Positions 34,283 through 43,958 of a stretch of 64,000 nt of DNA are shown here, piece by piece (position 1 is the stretch's first letter; each line of letters opens with the position of its first letter). The position numbers and the translations under genes are program-made. The DNA lies in the NCBI GenBank assembly GCA_944392335.1, contig CALXWJ010000088.1, forward strand, positions 1 through 64,000, in the 5' to 3' direction. Source of the stretch: an uncultured Clostridia bacterium. GTDB taxonomy: Bacteria > Bacillota > Clostridia > UBA1381. The notes beneath the pieces are model-generated. The model was not told the origin of the DNA. It did not search any database and saw only the letters and a list, made by a program, of their open reading frames with translations.

Positions 34283-37200
34283 TTACTCTGCAATATATAA
34301 TTTATTCGGACAATATGGTTTGATTATCGAGCTGTCGCTCCAGCAAAATACTTTGACTTGCTTAATATCCAAAACCCCTTCAAAATCAAAGCTGAAGCTA
34401 TCGCTGCCTTCTATCTGCGATTTTTCAAAAACTTTTGATGACAGCATTTTATTGTTTTCACCAAACGCGCATGCTGCTACAAATATCGGCAGTGCATTAT
34501 CGGTATTGTTGGTTATGTCAACCGAATATCCGGTTTCGGTCACTGTGATTTCGGACATCGTAACCTCTAATAATTTATAGTTTCTGATTTTTGATTCAAA
34601 CAATCCCAAGTTTTCCGGGACGCCTATTGTATTTGCTATTGTTTGTGAATCCTGCGTTAATGTTATGTCATTTATGAATGCAAAAGCATCAATAATATTG
34701 CTTCTTTCCGCCTCATTTGTTTTATACATCTCATACAGATCATAATTATTCATATACTCTGCAGTGATAGTTGGCGTATTTCTGAAACGGAATGCTACAT
34801 CCTTGTCGTCAGAGATAATTTCCGGATAAAGCATATAATATAATGAACCGCTTCCGTTTAACTCCAGAATATCCTCCGTAATATCAAAATCGATTATATA
34901 GTCTCCCTGCTCACCGCTGTCGTTCCATGTTATATTGCTTTCAGATCTTCTGTGCTTTTCCATTGCCTTTAAGCTGAAGGGTACCTGTGTATCCTCTGCC
35001 GTGGTTTTTGTAATAAAAGTATATGCGGTTTTGGTATCTGCACCCTTTGCTGCATCTCCCGTTCCGGTCCAGACAGTCATTTTCAATGACGCCGATTTAA
35101 CATAATCACTCATGGGTATCTCAAGATCTTCAAATAACAATTTCATTGATGAGTTTGTTTCCATATCCGCGTTCACATTAAATTGACCATTTGTTTTTTC
35201 TCCATCCGAATTTATATATACATTTCCGTCTTGATACAAATACATAAAGGAGGTGTCGTTTGCGTCTTTTTTGAATACATCCAAGCTCTTTATGAGCTTA
35301 TCTTCATCGGCCGGCGCTTGCTTATATTCATTTATAGCGGTTATTGCCGCATTTTTAAAGCTGTCGGTCGAATCATAATCTGCCGCTGTCAAAGACTCTG
35401 TTATCTGATCCTTATTTTTAAATTTTGTAAACATTTTATATTCATCGCTGTTTTTGTCAAGCAAAGTTAAAACAGCGTCCGAAATCTCCTGTTTATCAGA
35501 TGTTACATTAATCGACTGCAGATAGGCGCTGTCGATCAAAGCAGTGAGGGTGTTACCAAATTCACTTATTGTCTCATAACCGCGGAGCGCTTCTTCATTG
35601 ATCGCGGCTTTATCATCCAATGCCTCATACATATTGTATATTATGTCACCGCAGGCAAACTTGATTGACCGCCCTATTGTTGATTGTTCGATTTCATTGT
35701 TGAAGTCATAATCATTTTTATATGTTACGGTAATTACAAATGTACCTTTTTTGCTAAACTGATAAACGGCTTTCCAGTCTTCTGTTGTTCCGTTCATAAG
35801 ATTATACGCAACATATTCCTCACCCTTTTGCATCCTTTCCAGAACGTCATCTGTTATATCCATATTCTCTATAGTAAAAGGGCTTTGGTTGCTTGGATTA
35901 ATATTATACGGATCGGAATAATATTTCTTATCACCCTCCATATTTTCCAAAGACGCGTCTGTGGAATCAGCTACGGTGGGAACAAGATATGATAAACGTC
36001 CCTCCGTGTATCCTGCCTGCGGGTCTCTTGACTCAACATTAGCAGTTACTTTTACCGATTTAACCATTTCGGGATTTTTTATAAATTCTGTAGAAAATAC
36101 CAGCTTTGCGGCGATCGTATGGCCATAATTCGTTGTAACGGTATTATCTGTCGTATACTGCTTTGACAAATTACTGTTATTTCTGTCCACAGAAGTATAT
36201 TTGGGTACCGTAAGGGTCACAGTATTATCATAAATATCCTCCGGGCTAAGGTTGTCGCCTGTATACGCGTCGATCGCCGCCTTTGCCGCGGCGGCAAATT
36301 CACCGTAATTCTGTACATTTGCTTCTTTTATATAATTGTATATAAAACTTTTATTATTGAAATTTTCAAATTTTATATATCTGCCGTCATTATTTCCACA
36401 AGCAACAAGTATATATTCATTCAACGCTTCATGATCGTCAGTCTCTATTGCTTCCTTTATTAAAACAAAATATTCATTTTCAATAGCCTCATCGATCTTT
36501 GTCAGCACATCATCGGCAAAGGCCTGCATGTCGGCATATGTACCTGCTTTAACATCAGCTATTATGCTGTTTTGCGCTTCTTTTGAAATTGAGTTGAATC
36601 TCAGCATTTCGTCATCACTGAGCACAAAATCGATATACGAAGCAGTATTATCGGATATTTTTAAATTTTCAAGAAATTCAGACGGTGTATAGTATTCAAC
36701 AATATAATCAACAGAACGAAGCTCTGTAGAATAATAATTTGTATCCTCTGCATCGGGCCAAACATTATATGCAGCCATTGTTCCGCCGGACAATAATATG
36801 TTTTTGATATTGTCTGTAATATCTATTTCAGCATCGGAAAAGCTATATGTGTTGTTTTTGGTATATTCGCCCTTCATATACGCGATTTCATTTTCTGTGT
36901 ATGTATGGACCATATGGACCGCGTTTTCATAATCATTGCCGTTTTCATTCTCCAAAACGGCGGTATTTGATAAAATCGAATTTCCGTCATAAATAACGGT
37001 CATATCATCAAAGGCTGTATCGGGATACAGCTCCGCGCTCACAAGCACTCTTTTCAGCTGTGTATCATAAGCGTAATAGTTATTGTCCGATTTCCTCAAA
37101 AAATAGTTGGGATAAAGCCCGGTATCTATCGCGCTCTCATCCGGCCCAAGGTTCTTCATCGGATCCCTGAAATATCCCGACGGTACCATTATGAAAGATT

Positions 37201-37501
37201 TTATAAATTCCGCGTTATTTTTCAGATCCGCTAAATTAAATATGACCTTTGCGCCGTACCAATTCCCGTATTCAAAACGCATTGATGAATTTGAAGGGGA
37301 CGTTACCTTGGTATTATTAACCTGCTGTATCGGAATAATCCTTCCGGTTTGTATTACACCTTCATTTTCAACACAACTAAACGTTCCTTCTACCGTATTT
37401 ATAATGGAAGTTTCTTCCGCATGAGCATATACCGGAATAATTGGGATTAATCCCATAACAGCTATTGCCGCTGTCAAAAGTTTATTTATTTTTCTCATCA
37501 T
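34283..37501 (-). CDS. Giant secreted protein with three repeat modules
   Basis: The protein has 1072 residues from the ATG at 37501; the GTG at 37516 overlaps the GAGGG ribosome binding site and is rejected. The signal peptide is cleaved near AHA-EE (about residue 29). Three copies of the locus module follow: about 45-360, 415-680 (LVPTVADSTDASLENMEGD and NMDITDDVLERMQ, close to the module of the SLH-anchored neighbour) and 740-985 (SESNITWNDSGEQGDY, FDITEDILEL). Each beta-sandwich is followed by a helical segment. The last ~75 residues are the shared C-terminal module (FGENNKMLSSKVFEK... VKVFCWSDSSIIKPYCP). No anchor is seen. It sits directly after the ABC solute-binding gene, so a glycan-binding role is likely. 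Confidence 0.7.
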   Translation of the reverse strand: MMRKINKLLTAAIAVMGLIPIIPVYAHAEETSIINTVEGTFSCVENEGVIQTGRIIPIQQVNNTKVTSPSNSSMRFEYGNWYGAKVIFNLADLKNNAEFIKSFIMVPSGYFRDPMKNLGPDESAIDTGLYPNYFLRKSDNNYYAYDTQLKRVLVSAELYPDTAFDDMTVIYDGNSILSNTAVLENENGNDYENAVHMVHTYTENEIAYMKGEYTKNNTYSFSDAEIDITDNIKNILLSGGTMAAYNVWPDAEDTNYYSTELRSVDYIVEYYTPSEFLENLKISDNTASYIDFVLSDDEMLRFNSISKEAQNSIIADVKAGTYADMQAFADDVLTKIDEAIENEYFVLIKEAIETDDHEALNEYILVACGNNDGRYIKFENFNNKSFIYNYIKEANVQNYGEFAAAAKAAIDAYTGDNLSPEDIYDNTVTLTVPKYTSVDRNNSNLSKQYTTDNTVTTNYGHTIAAKLVFSTEFIKNPEMVKSVKVTANVESRDPQAGYTEGRLSYLVPTVADSTDASLENMEGDKKYYSDPYNINPSNQSPFTIENMDITDDVLERMQKGEEYVAYNLMNGTTEDWKAVYQFSKKGTFVITVTYKNDYDFNNEIEQSTIGRSIKFACGDIIYNMYEALDDKAAINEEALRGYETISEFGNTLTALIDSAYLQSINVTSDKQEISDAVLTLLDKNSDEYKMFTKFKNKDQITESLTAADYDSTDSFKNAAITAINEYKQAPADEDKLIKSLDVFKKDANDTSFMYLYQDGNVYINSDGEKTNGQFNVNADMETNSSMKLLFEDLEIPMSDYVKSASLKMTVWTGTGDAAKGADTKTAYTFITKTTAEDTQVPFSLKAMEKHRRSESNITWNDSGEQGDYIIDFDITEDILELNGSGSLYYMLYPEIISDDKDVAFRFRNTPTITAEYMNNYDLYEMYKTNEAERSNIIDAFAFINDITLTQDSQTIANTIGVPENLGLFESKIRNYKLLEVTMSEITVTETGYSVDITNNTDNALPIFVAACAFGENNKMLSSKVFEKSQIEGSDSFSFDFEGVLDIKQVKVFCWSDSSIIKPYCPNKLYIAE

Positions 37502-37527
37502 TTTAAAATCCCTCACTTTCCAAAACT

Positions 37528-39012
37528 TTATTTATTATTTTCCAAAAATTCGTTTATCTGTTTTTGTAATTCCTCTATTATCTGTTCTTCACCGGCTATT
37601 CTCAATTTTTCCTTAAACTCATTATAATTCCCTTCCCAATCATCAACACTTCCGACATTTAACGGCTGCAGATATTGAGTAACAATGGATGATACCTGTG
37701 AAAGCATATCGGTGATCTGTGTTGTATCTGCCTGGAATCCCATCAGATATGAACGGTTTGGTGAATTATTAACTTCCTCAAAAGCCCACGTGTTATAACT
37801 GTCCGGTTCGCTCTGGATATTATATGCAAGCGATGAATTTCCAACGATCCATTTATACAGACCATAGCTGTCATTTGCAGTAGGCGAGCTGTCATATGAG
37901 GTTCTTATTCTGCCCTCCGATTCAACGGTATAATCCTCTCCTTCAATACCGAATACCAATAAATTATATAATTCTTTATCTGTCTGCAAAAGGTTCAGCA
38001 CCTGCATAGCTTCTTTTTTATATGCACTTGATTCGGTAATTGACGTTCCGCCGGCAAGAGCCTTCATTCCTATATACGGTTCAACATCATACGGTACGGT
38101 TATAATTTCCACTCCGTATTGTTCTGTTAAAATATCTGCCTGATACGGAGAATAGACCTCATCCCAGAACAGATTACCGTCGATTTTTCCGTTATAATCC
38201 GCCTCGTCCGTACATGAGAGGGCGTCCTGTCTGATATACCCCTTTTCCATCCATTCTCTTGCGGTTTTATATCGCACATCGGAGTTTTCATTTGCATAAA
38301 CATTTACGACCTCGCATCCTTCATCACCGTATCTTACACCATACGGCCCTGTTATGGTATCCAATCCTTTAAGGTTTAATATCGATGTAGATTTAAAGTT
38401 GATACCCGAAGCCTTTACGTCTTCACAGTATTTTGTAAGAATATCATATACCTCCTGCGACCATTGAGGCGACGAATCAATTGCTTTTCTCAATGCTTCG
38501 AGATCAAGATATTGATCCGCCAGTTCTTTAACAAAACAAATGCATCTTGTTTGCCCCATCATCTGATATGTAGGTATACCGTAAATATTTCCGTCGATGG
38601 TTTCATAATCCCATATCCATTCCGGCAGGGCTTTTGAAATATCCTTTCCGTACTCATCAAGCAGATCATTCATAACGGTAAATGTCCCGTTTCCCACCTC
38701 CGTTGCAAAGTCAAGACCGTAATTATTTAAAATATCTATCTGTTCTCTTGCCGACATCATAAGCATTACCTTTTGCTTATACTCTGCCAGCGGAATTATT
38801 TCAAAATCCACAGTAATACCAGGAAGTTTTTCCCCAAGCTTTTTATTGAATTCCTCCCAGACCGCCTTTGAATTTTCCTGTATTCCCGGTCCGGGCATAA
38901 TATACTTCAATTTTACATTTCCTTGTTGTTCATCACCTCCCGTACATCCGCTGATTAATATACCTGCCGTACTCATTGCAAGTATTGCTGCAATAATTTT
39001 TTTGGTTTTCAT
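37528..39012 (-). CDS. Sugar ABC transporter, solute-binding lipoprotein
   Basis: The 494-residue protein has a lipoprotein signal with lipobox LISGC (C23). It matches LplA-type extracellular binding proteins (family 1) with a long C-terminal DUF3502-like part (NVGSVDDWEGNYNEFKEKLR). Typical features include LAEYKQKVMLMMSAREQIDI and NIYGIPTYQMMG. AAGGGAG precedes the ATG. It delivers oligosaccharides to the two permeases encoded just upstream. No ATPase gene is in the locus; this transporter class normally uses a shared MsmX-type ATPase encoded elsewhere. Confidence 0.9.
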   Translation of the reverse strand: MKTKKIIAAILAMSTAGILISGCTGGDEQQGNVKLKYIMPGPGIQENSKAVWEEFNKKLGEKLPGITVDFEIIPLAEYKQKVMLMMSAREQIDILNNYGLDFATEVGNGTFTVMNDLLDEYGKDISKALPEWIWDYETIDGNIYGIPTYQMMGQTRCICFVKELADQYLDLEALRKAIDSSPQWSQEVYDILTKYCEDVKASGINFKSTSILNLKGLDTITGPYGVRYGDEGCEVVNVYANENSDVRYKTAREWMEKGYIRQDALSCTDEADYNGKIDGNLFWDEVYSPYQADILTEQYGVEIITVPYDVEPYIGMKALAGGTSITESSAYKKEAMQVLNLLQTDKELYNLLVFGIEGEDYTVESEGRIRTSYDSSPTANDSYGLYKWIVGNSSLAYNIQSEPDSYNTWAFEEVNNSPNRSYLMGFQADTTQITDMLSQVSSIVTQYLQPLNVGSVDDWEGNYNEFKEKLRIAGEEQIIEELQKQINEFLENNK

Positions 39013-39076
39013 TTTTTTCTCCCTTCCGTGTATTAAAACACTGATATTATTTATACATTATGCCAAAAATCTGATT

Positions 39077-39961
39077 TTATCCTTTGACAGAGCCCACTAC
39101 AAGACCTTTGGCAAAGTATTTTTGAAAAAACGGGAAAACAACCATCATCGGTCCTGCCGCCATAATCGCAATTGCATACCGCAAAGTTTCCGACGGAAGC
39201 GTTTCACCTGTCATCGCAGCGGCAGCCGTACCCTGCATACTTTTTATATAATCCGATTCGTTTATTATCCTCTGTAATAAATATTGCAGGGAATATAAAT
39301 CGCTTTTTCGTATATAAAGCAATGATGTGTTCCAATCATTCCACTTTCCCAAAACAGTGGTAAACGCGATACACGCGATTATCGGCGTTGACAAAGGAAG
39401 TATAATCTTTCTGTATACCATAAATTCGCTCGCCCCGTCAAGCTTTGCCGCTTCCACCAAGCCGTCCGGCAGCCCTTTGAAATAAGTTTTGAACAATATC
39501 ACATTCCATGCGCTCATCAATCCCGGGAATATATAAATCCAGAAGGTATTTCCTATATGTAAGTACTGGGTATTTAAAATATAGCTCGGAACCAAGCCCC
39601 CTGAGAAAAACATTGTTATCATCAAAACAACGGTAATAAAGCCTTTCTTATTGTAATTGGATCTTGACAGCGGATATGCCATAAGCGTCTGTATTATTAT
39701 CGATAAAACGGTTCCTATGACCGTATATGCTATCGTGACCTTATATGCGCTTATCATTTGATACGGATTTTTCAATGCCTGCCTGTATGCATCCAAGCTC
39801 CACTCATTTGGGATGAGCCTATATCCGTAATCTATTACAGATTGTTCGGATGACAGCGATATTGAGATCATCAGCAGTATCGGTACAATATACGCCAAGC
39901 TCATTAAAATCATTATTATATTCAAAGCCACTCTTCCGGCTGTAATTTTTTTTCTCTTCAT
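39077..39961 (-). CDS. Sugar ABC transporter permease, YtcP type
   Basis: The 294-residue inner-membrane protein has six predicted helices, of the MalG/YtcP class. The coupling motif EAAKLDGASEFMVYRKIILP (about 190-210) contacts the ATPase. The start at 39961 follows GGAGGTAAAT; the ATG at 39973 lies on that site. It forms a heterodimer with the LplB-type permease encoded 26 nt upstream. The usual substrates of this group are complex plant oligosaccharides. Confidence 0.92.
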   Translation of the reverse strand: MKRKKITAGRVALNIIMILMSLAYIVPILLMISISLSSEQSVIDYGYRLIPNEWSLDAYRQALKNPYQMISAYKVTIAYTVIGTVLSIIIQTLMAYPLSRSNYNKKGFITVVLMITMFFSGGLVPSYILNTQYLHIGNTFWIYIFPGLMSAWNVILFKTYFKGLPDGLVEAAKLDGASEFMVYRKIILPLSTPIIACIAFTTVLGKWNDWNTSLLYIRKSDLYSLQYLLQRIINESDYIKSMQGTAAAAMTGETLPSETLRYAIAIMAAGPMMVVFPFFQKYFAKGLVVGSVKG

Positions 39962-39987
39962 ATTTACCTCCATACTGCCTTACCGGC

Positions 39988-40941
39988 TCAGAACATTGAT
40001 TTTTCCTCATCAATTTTTTTGATTATACCATTACATACAATCAAAAGTATAACTCCCGCAAGTGACTGGAACAAACCGACTGCCGTCGTTCTTCCCATAC
40101 TTGTACCTGCCTGTAATGCTCTGAATGTGTATGTATTCAATATATCTGTTGTAGGATACAAAAGCCCTATATTTCTCGGTATCTGATAAAACAGCCCGAA
40201 ATCCCCGCTCATCGCGTAACCTACTCCCATTATGATCTGCAGGCATAAAAGCCCCATTATTTCCGGTATTATAATATGTATGATCTGTTGGTATTTATTC
40301 GCGCCATCGATTTCAGCCGCCTCAAACAGTGTTTCATCTATTCCCACCATGGTGGCATAATACAAAAGGCTTCCGTATCCCACGCCGTTCCATACCTTGA
40401 CGACCGTTAAAATAAAGGGCCAGTATTTTGGATCCGAATACCAATCTATTGGTTTTCCCCCAAACATTTTTATGATACTGTTCAATACGCCCGACGTCGG
40501 CGAAAGCATCAAATATACGATATATGAAATTAATACTATTGACATAAACGTCGGCAATATGGACGTTGTCTGATAAAATTTTAACGCGGCCTTATTTCTT
40601 ATGTTATAACACATTATCGCGAATACTATATTTGTGAAATTACATATCACTATAAACCATAAAGCATATAAAACCGTATTCCTCATAAGAACAGCGAAAT
40701 CACTTGATTTGAAAAAAAACATAAAGTTGTCAAGGCCTACCCATTTACTTGCCAGTATGCCGACGTTGGGATTAAAATTTTTAAACGCAAGTATTATCCC
40801 AAACATAGGGATATAACAAAAAACAATTACCAATAACAATCCGGGCAATATCATCAGATCCATCTGTTTTATATCGCTCTTCATACTTTTTTTGTAACCG
40901 TTTTGCTTATTGCGCTTTGCTAAAGAAGTTATCAAATTCAT
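39988..40941 (-). CDS. Sugar ABC transporter permease, LplB type
   Basis: The 317-residue membrane protein of the LplB/YteP class has six predicted helices. ILPGLLLVIVFCYIPMFGII marks the first helix, and EAAEIDGANKYQQIIHIIIP (about 210-230) is the ATPase-coupling loop. AAAGGAA lies upstream of the ATG. It pairs with the YtcP-type permease; LplB/YtcP systems with YesMN regulators import rhamnogalacturonan fragments in Bacillus, which supports a pectin-side-chain substrate. Confidence 0.92.
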   Translation of the reverse strand: MNLITSLAKRNKQNGYKKSMKSDIKQMDLMILPGLLLVIVFCYIPMFGIILAFKNFNPNVGILASKWVGLDNFMFFFKSSDFAVLMRNTVLYALWFIVICNFTNIVFAIMCYNIRNKAALKFYQTTSILPTFMSIVLISYIVYLMLSPTSGVLNSIIKMFGGKPIDWYSDPKYWPFILTVVKVWNGVGYGSLLYYATMVGIDETLFEAAEIDGANKYQQIIHIIIPEIMGLLCLQIIMGVGYAMSGDFGLFYQIPRNIGLLYPTTDILNTYTFRALQAGTSMGRTTAVGLFQSLAGVILLIVCNGIIKKIDEEKSMF

Positions 40942-40972
40942 TTATTTACATTCCTTTCCGTTCCAATGCATA

Positions 40973-42742
40973 TTAATCTGACGTTTCGTCTCCGAAATTA
41001 TTTGGCATAAATAAAATATTTTCCTGCGGAATTGTTAGTATTATTGTTGTAAACAGATTTTCTTTGCTTATAATTTCAATACCCGCCCTTTGACCGAATG
41101 CCGCTTCAAGTCTTTTATATATATTTTTTATACCTATTGATACATCTGTCATATCATCATTTTTTAATGATTCGGTTATTTGATCTATTTTTGACTGTTC
41201 AATCCCCTTACCGTTATCCGTCACGGAAATTATCAAGTCATTTTCCGGCTTCTCACATTTTATCGATATTCTGCCGTTATCCTTTTTGCATCCGTGAAAA
41301 ACAGAATTTTCAATCAACGGCTGCAAACACATCCTGAGAACCATACATTCCGATAACGAGCTGTCCGCCGTTATATCAACCCTGAAATTATCATATCTTA
41401 AGCTTAAAAGATTCACATAATTTTTAATAAATAGAAGTTCTTCCCTCAAAGGCACAAAAATCTTATCGGTTACAAGAGAGTATGTTAATATTTTTGAAAG
41501 CTGTGAGATCATCTTTGAAATATTTTCACTGTTTTCGACCGTTTCGATAACCTCATAATTTATTACCGCTAAGGTGTTATTCAAAAAATGCGGCGTTATC
41601 TGTATTTGCAATGCTTTCATTTTCCACTTTTCATATTGTACATTCCGTGAATTGATCTCATTTTTCAATTTTGTATTATCATCCATCAGATATATTATCT
41701 TATTCGCGACCTCGCTTATTTCATTTTCGGTCAATTTTTTATAAGCATTTCTGTTTTCAAAAAGATCGAGTATATTTATAATCTGGGATATACTGTTCAT
41801 TGAAAGTACAACGGCCATTACAATCAAAACGATCATAATCCCCAGAAACAGAAGGATCAGCTTGACAAATAAACCGTTAACAACCGCATTGTAGTTGTTA
41901 TTTAGCATAGTCCTGATATAATACCAATTATAGTACATTGATTTTTCTACCGAAATGGACATAGCTTGTGATCCGCTTTTGTATATTTCCTCAAATTTTC
42001 CGTCATCTATCATTTTTAAAATTTGCTTTTCAACATCTTTATTCCTGTTTTTTGTTAAAAGATTTGTATACATAATATTATTCGGTTCCGCAATATAAAA
42101 TGCACTATCCTCATTAAAGTTTACCGAAATATATTTTTCCAGCCCCAGCAGATCAATATTTAATATAACGGCGCCTTTATTGTTCCTGTATTTTTTTATT
42201 AATGTAAAAACCTTATTTGCCGTATTGTCTATTTTTCTCGAGATCATCTTATAGCTGTCGCTGAATTCTTCCGTATAAGCGCTGTACCATGAAGCATCCT
42301 CAAATTCCTCCAATGCTTCACAGTCGGTATCACTGCATAAAACATCCTGTATCTCACTGTATAAATAGATAGAATGTATAAGCGTTTTCCCTGACATAAA
42401 TGTTGATATCTTTTTCATCATCTCTTCTTTTTCTTCATCGGTATACGGATTGTTTTCTCCTCTTGTCATATAATTTTCCACATCTTGATCCGCCATGATC
42501 TCGGCAGTAAGATATTCCGTATCTCTTATCAGCGCTTCAGTTGTCGCCCCTATCTTTTTTACCGTCTCATTGTTTATCTCAAGAGCCTCTTTCTTCGTGT
42601 TATTCATTGTCATAGTATATATCCCGAAGGCGGGTATTGTAAAAAAAGCCAAGAATATAACAAATAATTTTAAAGAATTTTTTACAGCAATACTTTTAAA
42701 CCTATATTTCCTCCAAAAAGAAAAATAACTATTCTTAAACAT
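40973..42742 (-). CDS. Sensor histidine kinase, YesM type
   Basis: The 589-residue protein starts at the ATG at 42742 (AAGGA upstream; the longer frame overlaps the response regulator). The first membrane helix is near 18-38 (LKLFVIFLAFFTIPAFGIY), then a ~250-residue external sensor domain and a second helix near 290-315. A short HAMP-like and coiled-coil region leads to the His_kinase domain: PHFLNNTL (H385, phospho-acceptor; Asn in place of the usual Phe after Leu), QPLIENSVFHG (N box) and VTDNGKGI (G1). It partners with the AraC-type response regulator 4 nt upstream and probably senses the glycan or a bound oligosaccharide outside the cell. Confidence 0.92.
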   Translation of the reverse strand: MFKNSYFSFWRKYRFKSIAVKNSLKLFVIFLAFFTIPAFGIYTMTMNNTKKEALEINNETVKKIGATTEALIRDTEYLTAEIMADQDVENYMTRGENNPYTDEEKEEMMKKISTFMSGKTLIHSIYLYSEIQDVLCSDTDCEALEEFEDASWYSAYTEEFSDSYKMISRKIDNTANKVFTLIKKYRNNKGAVILNIDLLGLEKYISVNFNEDSAFYIAEPNNIMYTNLLTKNRNKDVEKQILKMIDDGKFEEIYKSGSQAMSISVEKSMYYNWYYIRTMLNNNYNAVVNGLFVKLILLFLGIMIVLIVMAVVLSMNSISQIINILDLFENRNAYKKLTENEISEVANKIIYLMDDNTKLKNEINSRNVQYEKWKMKALQIQITPHFLNNTLAVINYEVIETVENSENISKMISQLSKILTYSLVTDKIFVPLREELLFIKNYVNLLSLRYDNFRVDITADSSLSECMVLRMCLQPLIENSVFHGCKKDNGRISIKCEKPENDLIISVTDNGKGIEQSKIDQITESLKNDDMTDVSIGIKNIYKRLEAAFGQRAGIEIISKENLFTTIILTIPQENILFMPNNFGDETSD

Positions 42743-42746
42743 GGTA

Positions 42747-43958
42747 TCAATCCTTATTTTCACTGTCCCTGTATTCCTGAATGGTTTTTCCCGTATATTT
42801 TCTGAACAGCCTTCTGAAGCTTCTCGTATCATTATATCCGATCATTTTACAAACCTTATCTGCGTTTATATTCTGTCCTATCAAATACACGGCTCTTTCC
42901 ATTCTCAAGTCAAACATATATTCCGATATTCCCTTGCCGGTAATCTCTTTAAATTGCCTGCCCAAATAATCCCTGTTCATATTAAAATGCTTCGCGACAT
43001 CATTTTTAAGTATCCCTGTTTCAAAATTGCGGTTTATATATTCTATAACTTCATCTATAAATTTTGATTTTTTATTCAATTTCTCATCTAATTCATGAGA
43101 ATTTATAAGTTTTACCTTCTCCTCTTCATCAACAATTGTTTTCTCATCAGGGTCACATAATTCAAAAAAAGATTTATTATAGTTTTCAATAACCTCTGTT
43201 CCGATTCCTATTGTTTCTGTTATCTTCTTTTCTATTTCCTCATCACTCAGACCGATCTGGTTTTCTTGTGAAAATAAAAGCAAATATTTGTATTCATCCT
43301 CGTCTTTTATATTCATAACAAAACATTGATTATGTATTACCTTGATGATATTTGTTATGGCATTGTTGAACATATCCGCATCATAATGCCATTTTTCTTT
43401 AAGAAATATATACAGGTCCTTAAATTTTATCGTAAGTATCTTACAGACCGCTTTCTCTGCGGGAATTGTGCAAAGCTGTGAAAATTTATCTATTATTTCC
43501 TCTCTGCTTTCAAACATATTACAAAGAACATCATAAAAAAACATTTCCAATTCGATCTGATTATTTTTATAAATATCTTTCTTTTTTAAAAGCTCATTTT
43601 TAAGCCTTTTCATCATCTCTTTGAACTCATCGGGATCTATTACCTTTAACAGATAGTAAAGCACCTTATACCTGATCGCCTCCTGCGCGTACTGAAATTC
43701 ACCGTATCCGCTTACCATGATCACTTTTATGTACGGCTTATTCTCATATATCCATTTGGCTATGTCAATACCTGTTATATCCGGCATTTTGACATCTGTA
43801 AATACCACGTCGACATCATTTTTTTCAAGGTATTTCAATGCCTCCGGGCTGTTGGAAAAGCTGCGGACAATTTCAAAATCCCCTGCATATGCCATACAAT
43901 ATTTCTTTAAGGTTTCCCTTGCTATTTTTTCATCATCAATAATAATTGCTTTAAACAT
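42747..43958 (-). CDS. Response regulator, YesN type with AraC-type output domain
   Basis: The 403-residue protein has a receiver domain at 1-120 (acid pocket D8-D9, phosphorylation site D55 in VVFTDVKMPD), a helical middle region, and an AraC-type DNA-binding domain at about 300-400 with two helix-turn-helix units (LKNDVAKHFNMNRDYLGRQF; VCKMIGYNDTRSFRRLFRKY). GAGGG precedes the ATG. It is the first gene of the minus-strand glycan locus and should activate it. Repeated sequences at 44044-44092, 86-134 bp upstream, are candidate binding sites. Confidence 0.92.
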   Translation of the reverse strand: MFKAIIIDDEKIARETLKKYCMAYAGDFEIVRSFSNSPEALKYLEKNDVDVVFTDVKMPDITGIDIAKWIYENKPYIKVIMVSGYGEFQYAQEAIRYKVLYYLLKVIDPDEFKEMMKRLKNELLKKKDIYKNNQIELEMFFYDVLCNMFESREEIIDKFSQLCTIPAEKAVCKILTIKFKDLYIFLKEKWHYDADMFNNAITNIIKVIHNQCFVMNIKDEDEYKYLLLFSQENQIGLSDEEIEKKITETIGIGTEVIENYNKSFFELCDPDEKTIVDEEEKVKLINSHELDEKLNKKSKFIDEVIEYINRNFETGILKNDVAKHFNMNRDYLGRQFKEITGKGISEYMFDLRMERAVYLIGQNINADKVCKMIGYNDTRSFRRLFRKYTGKTIQEYRDSENKD

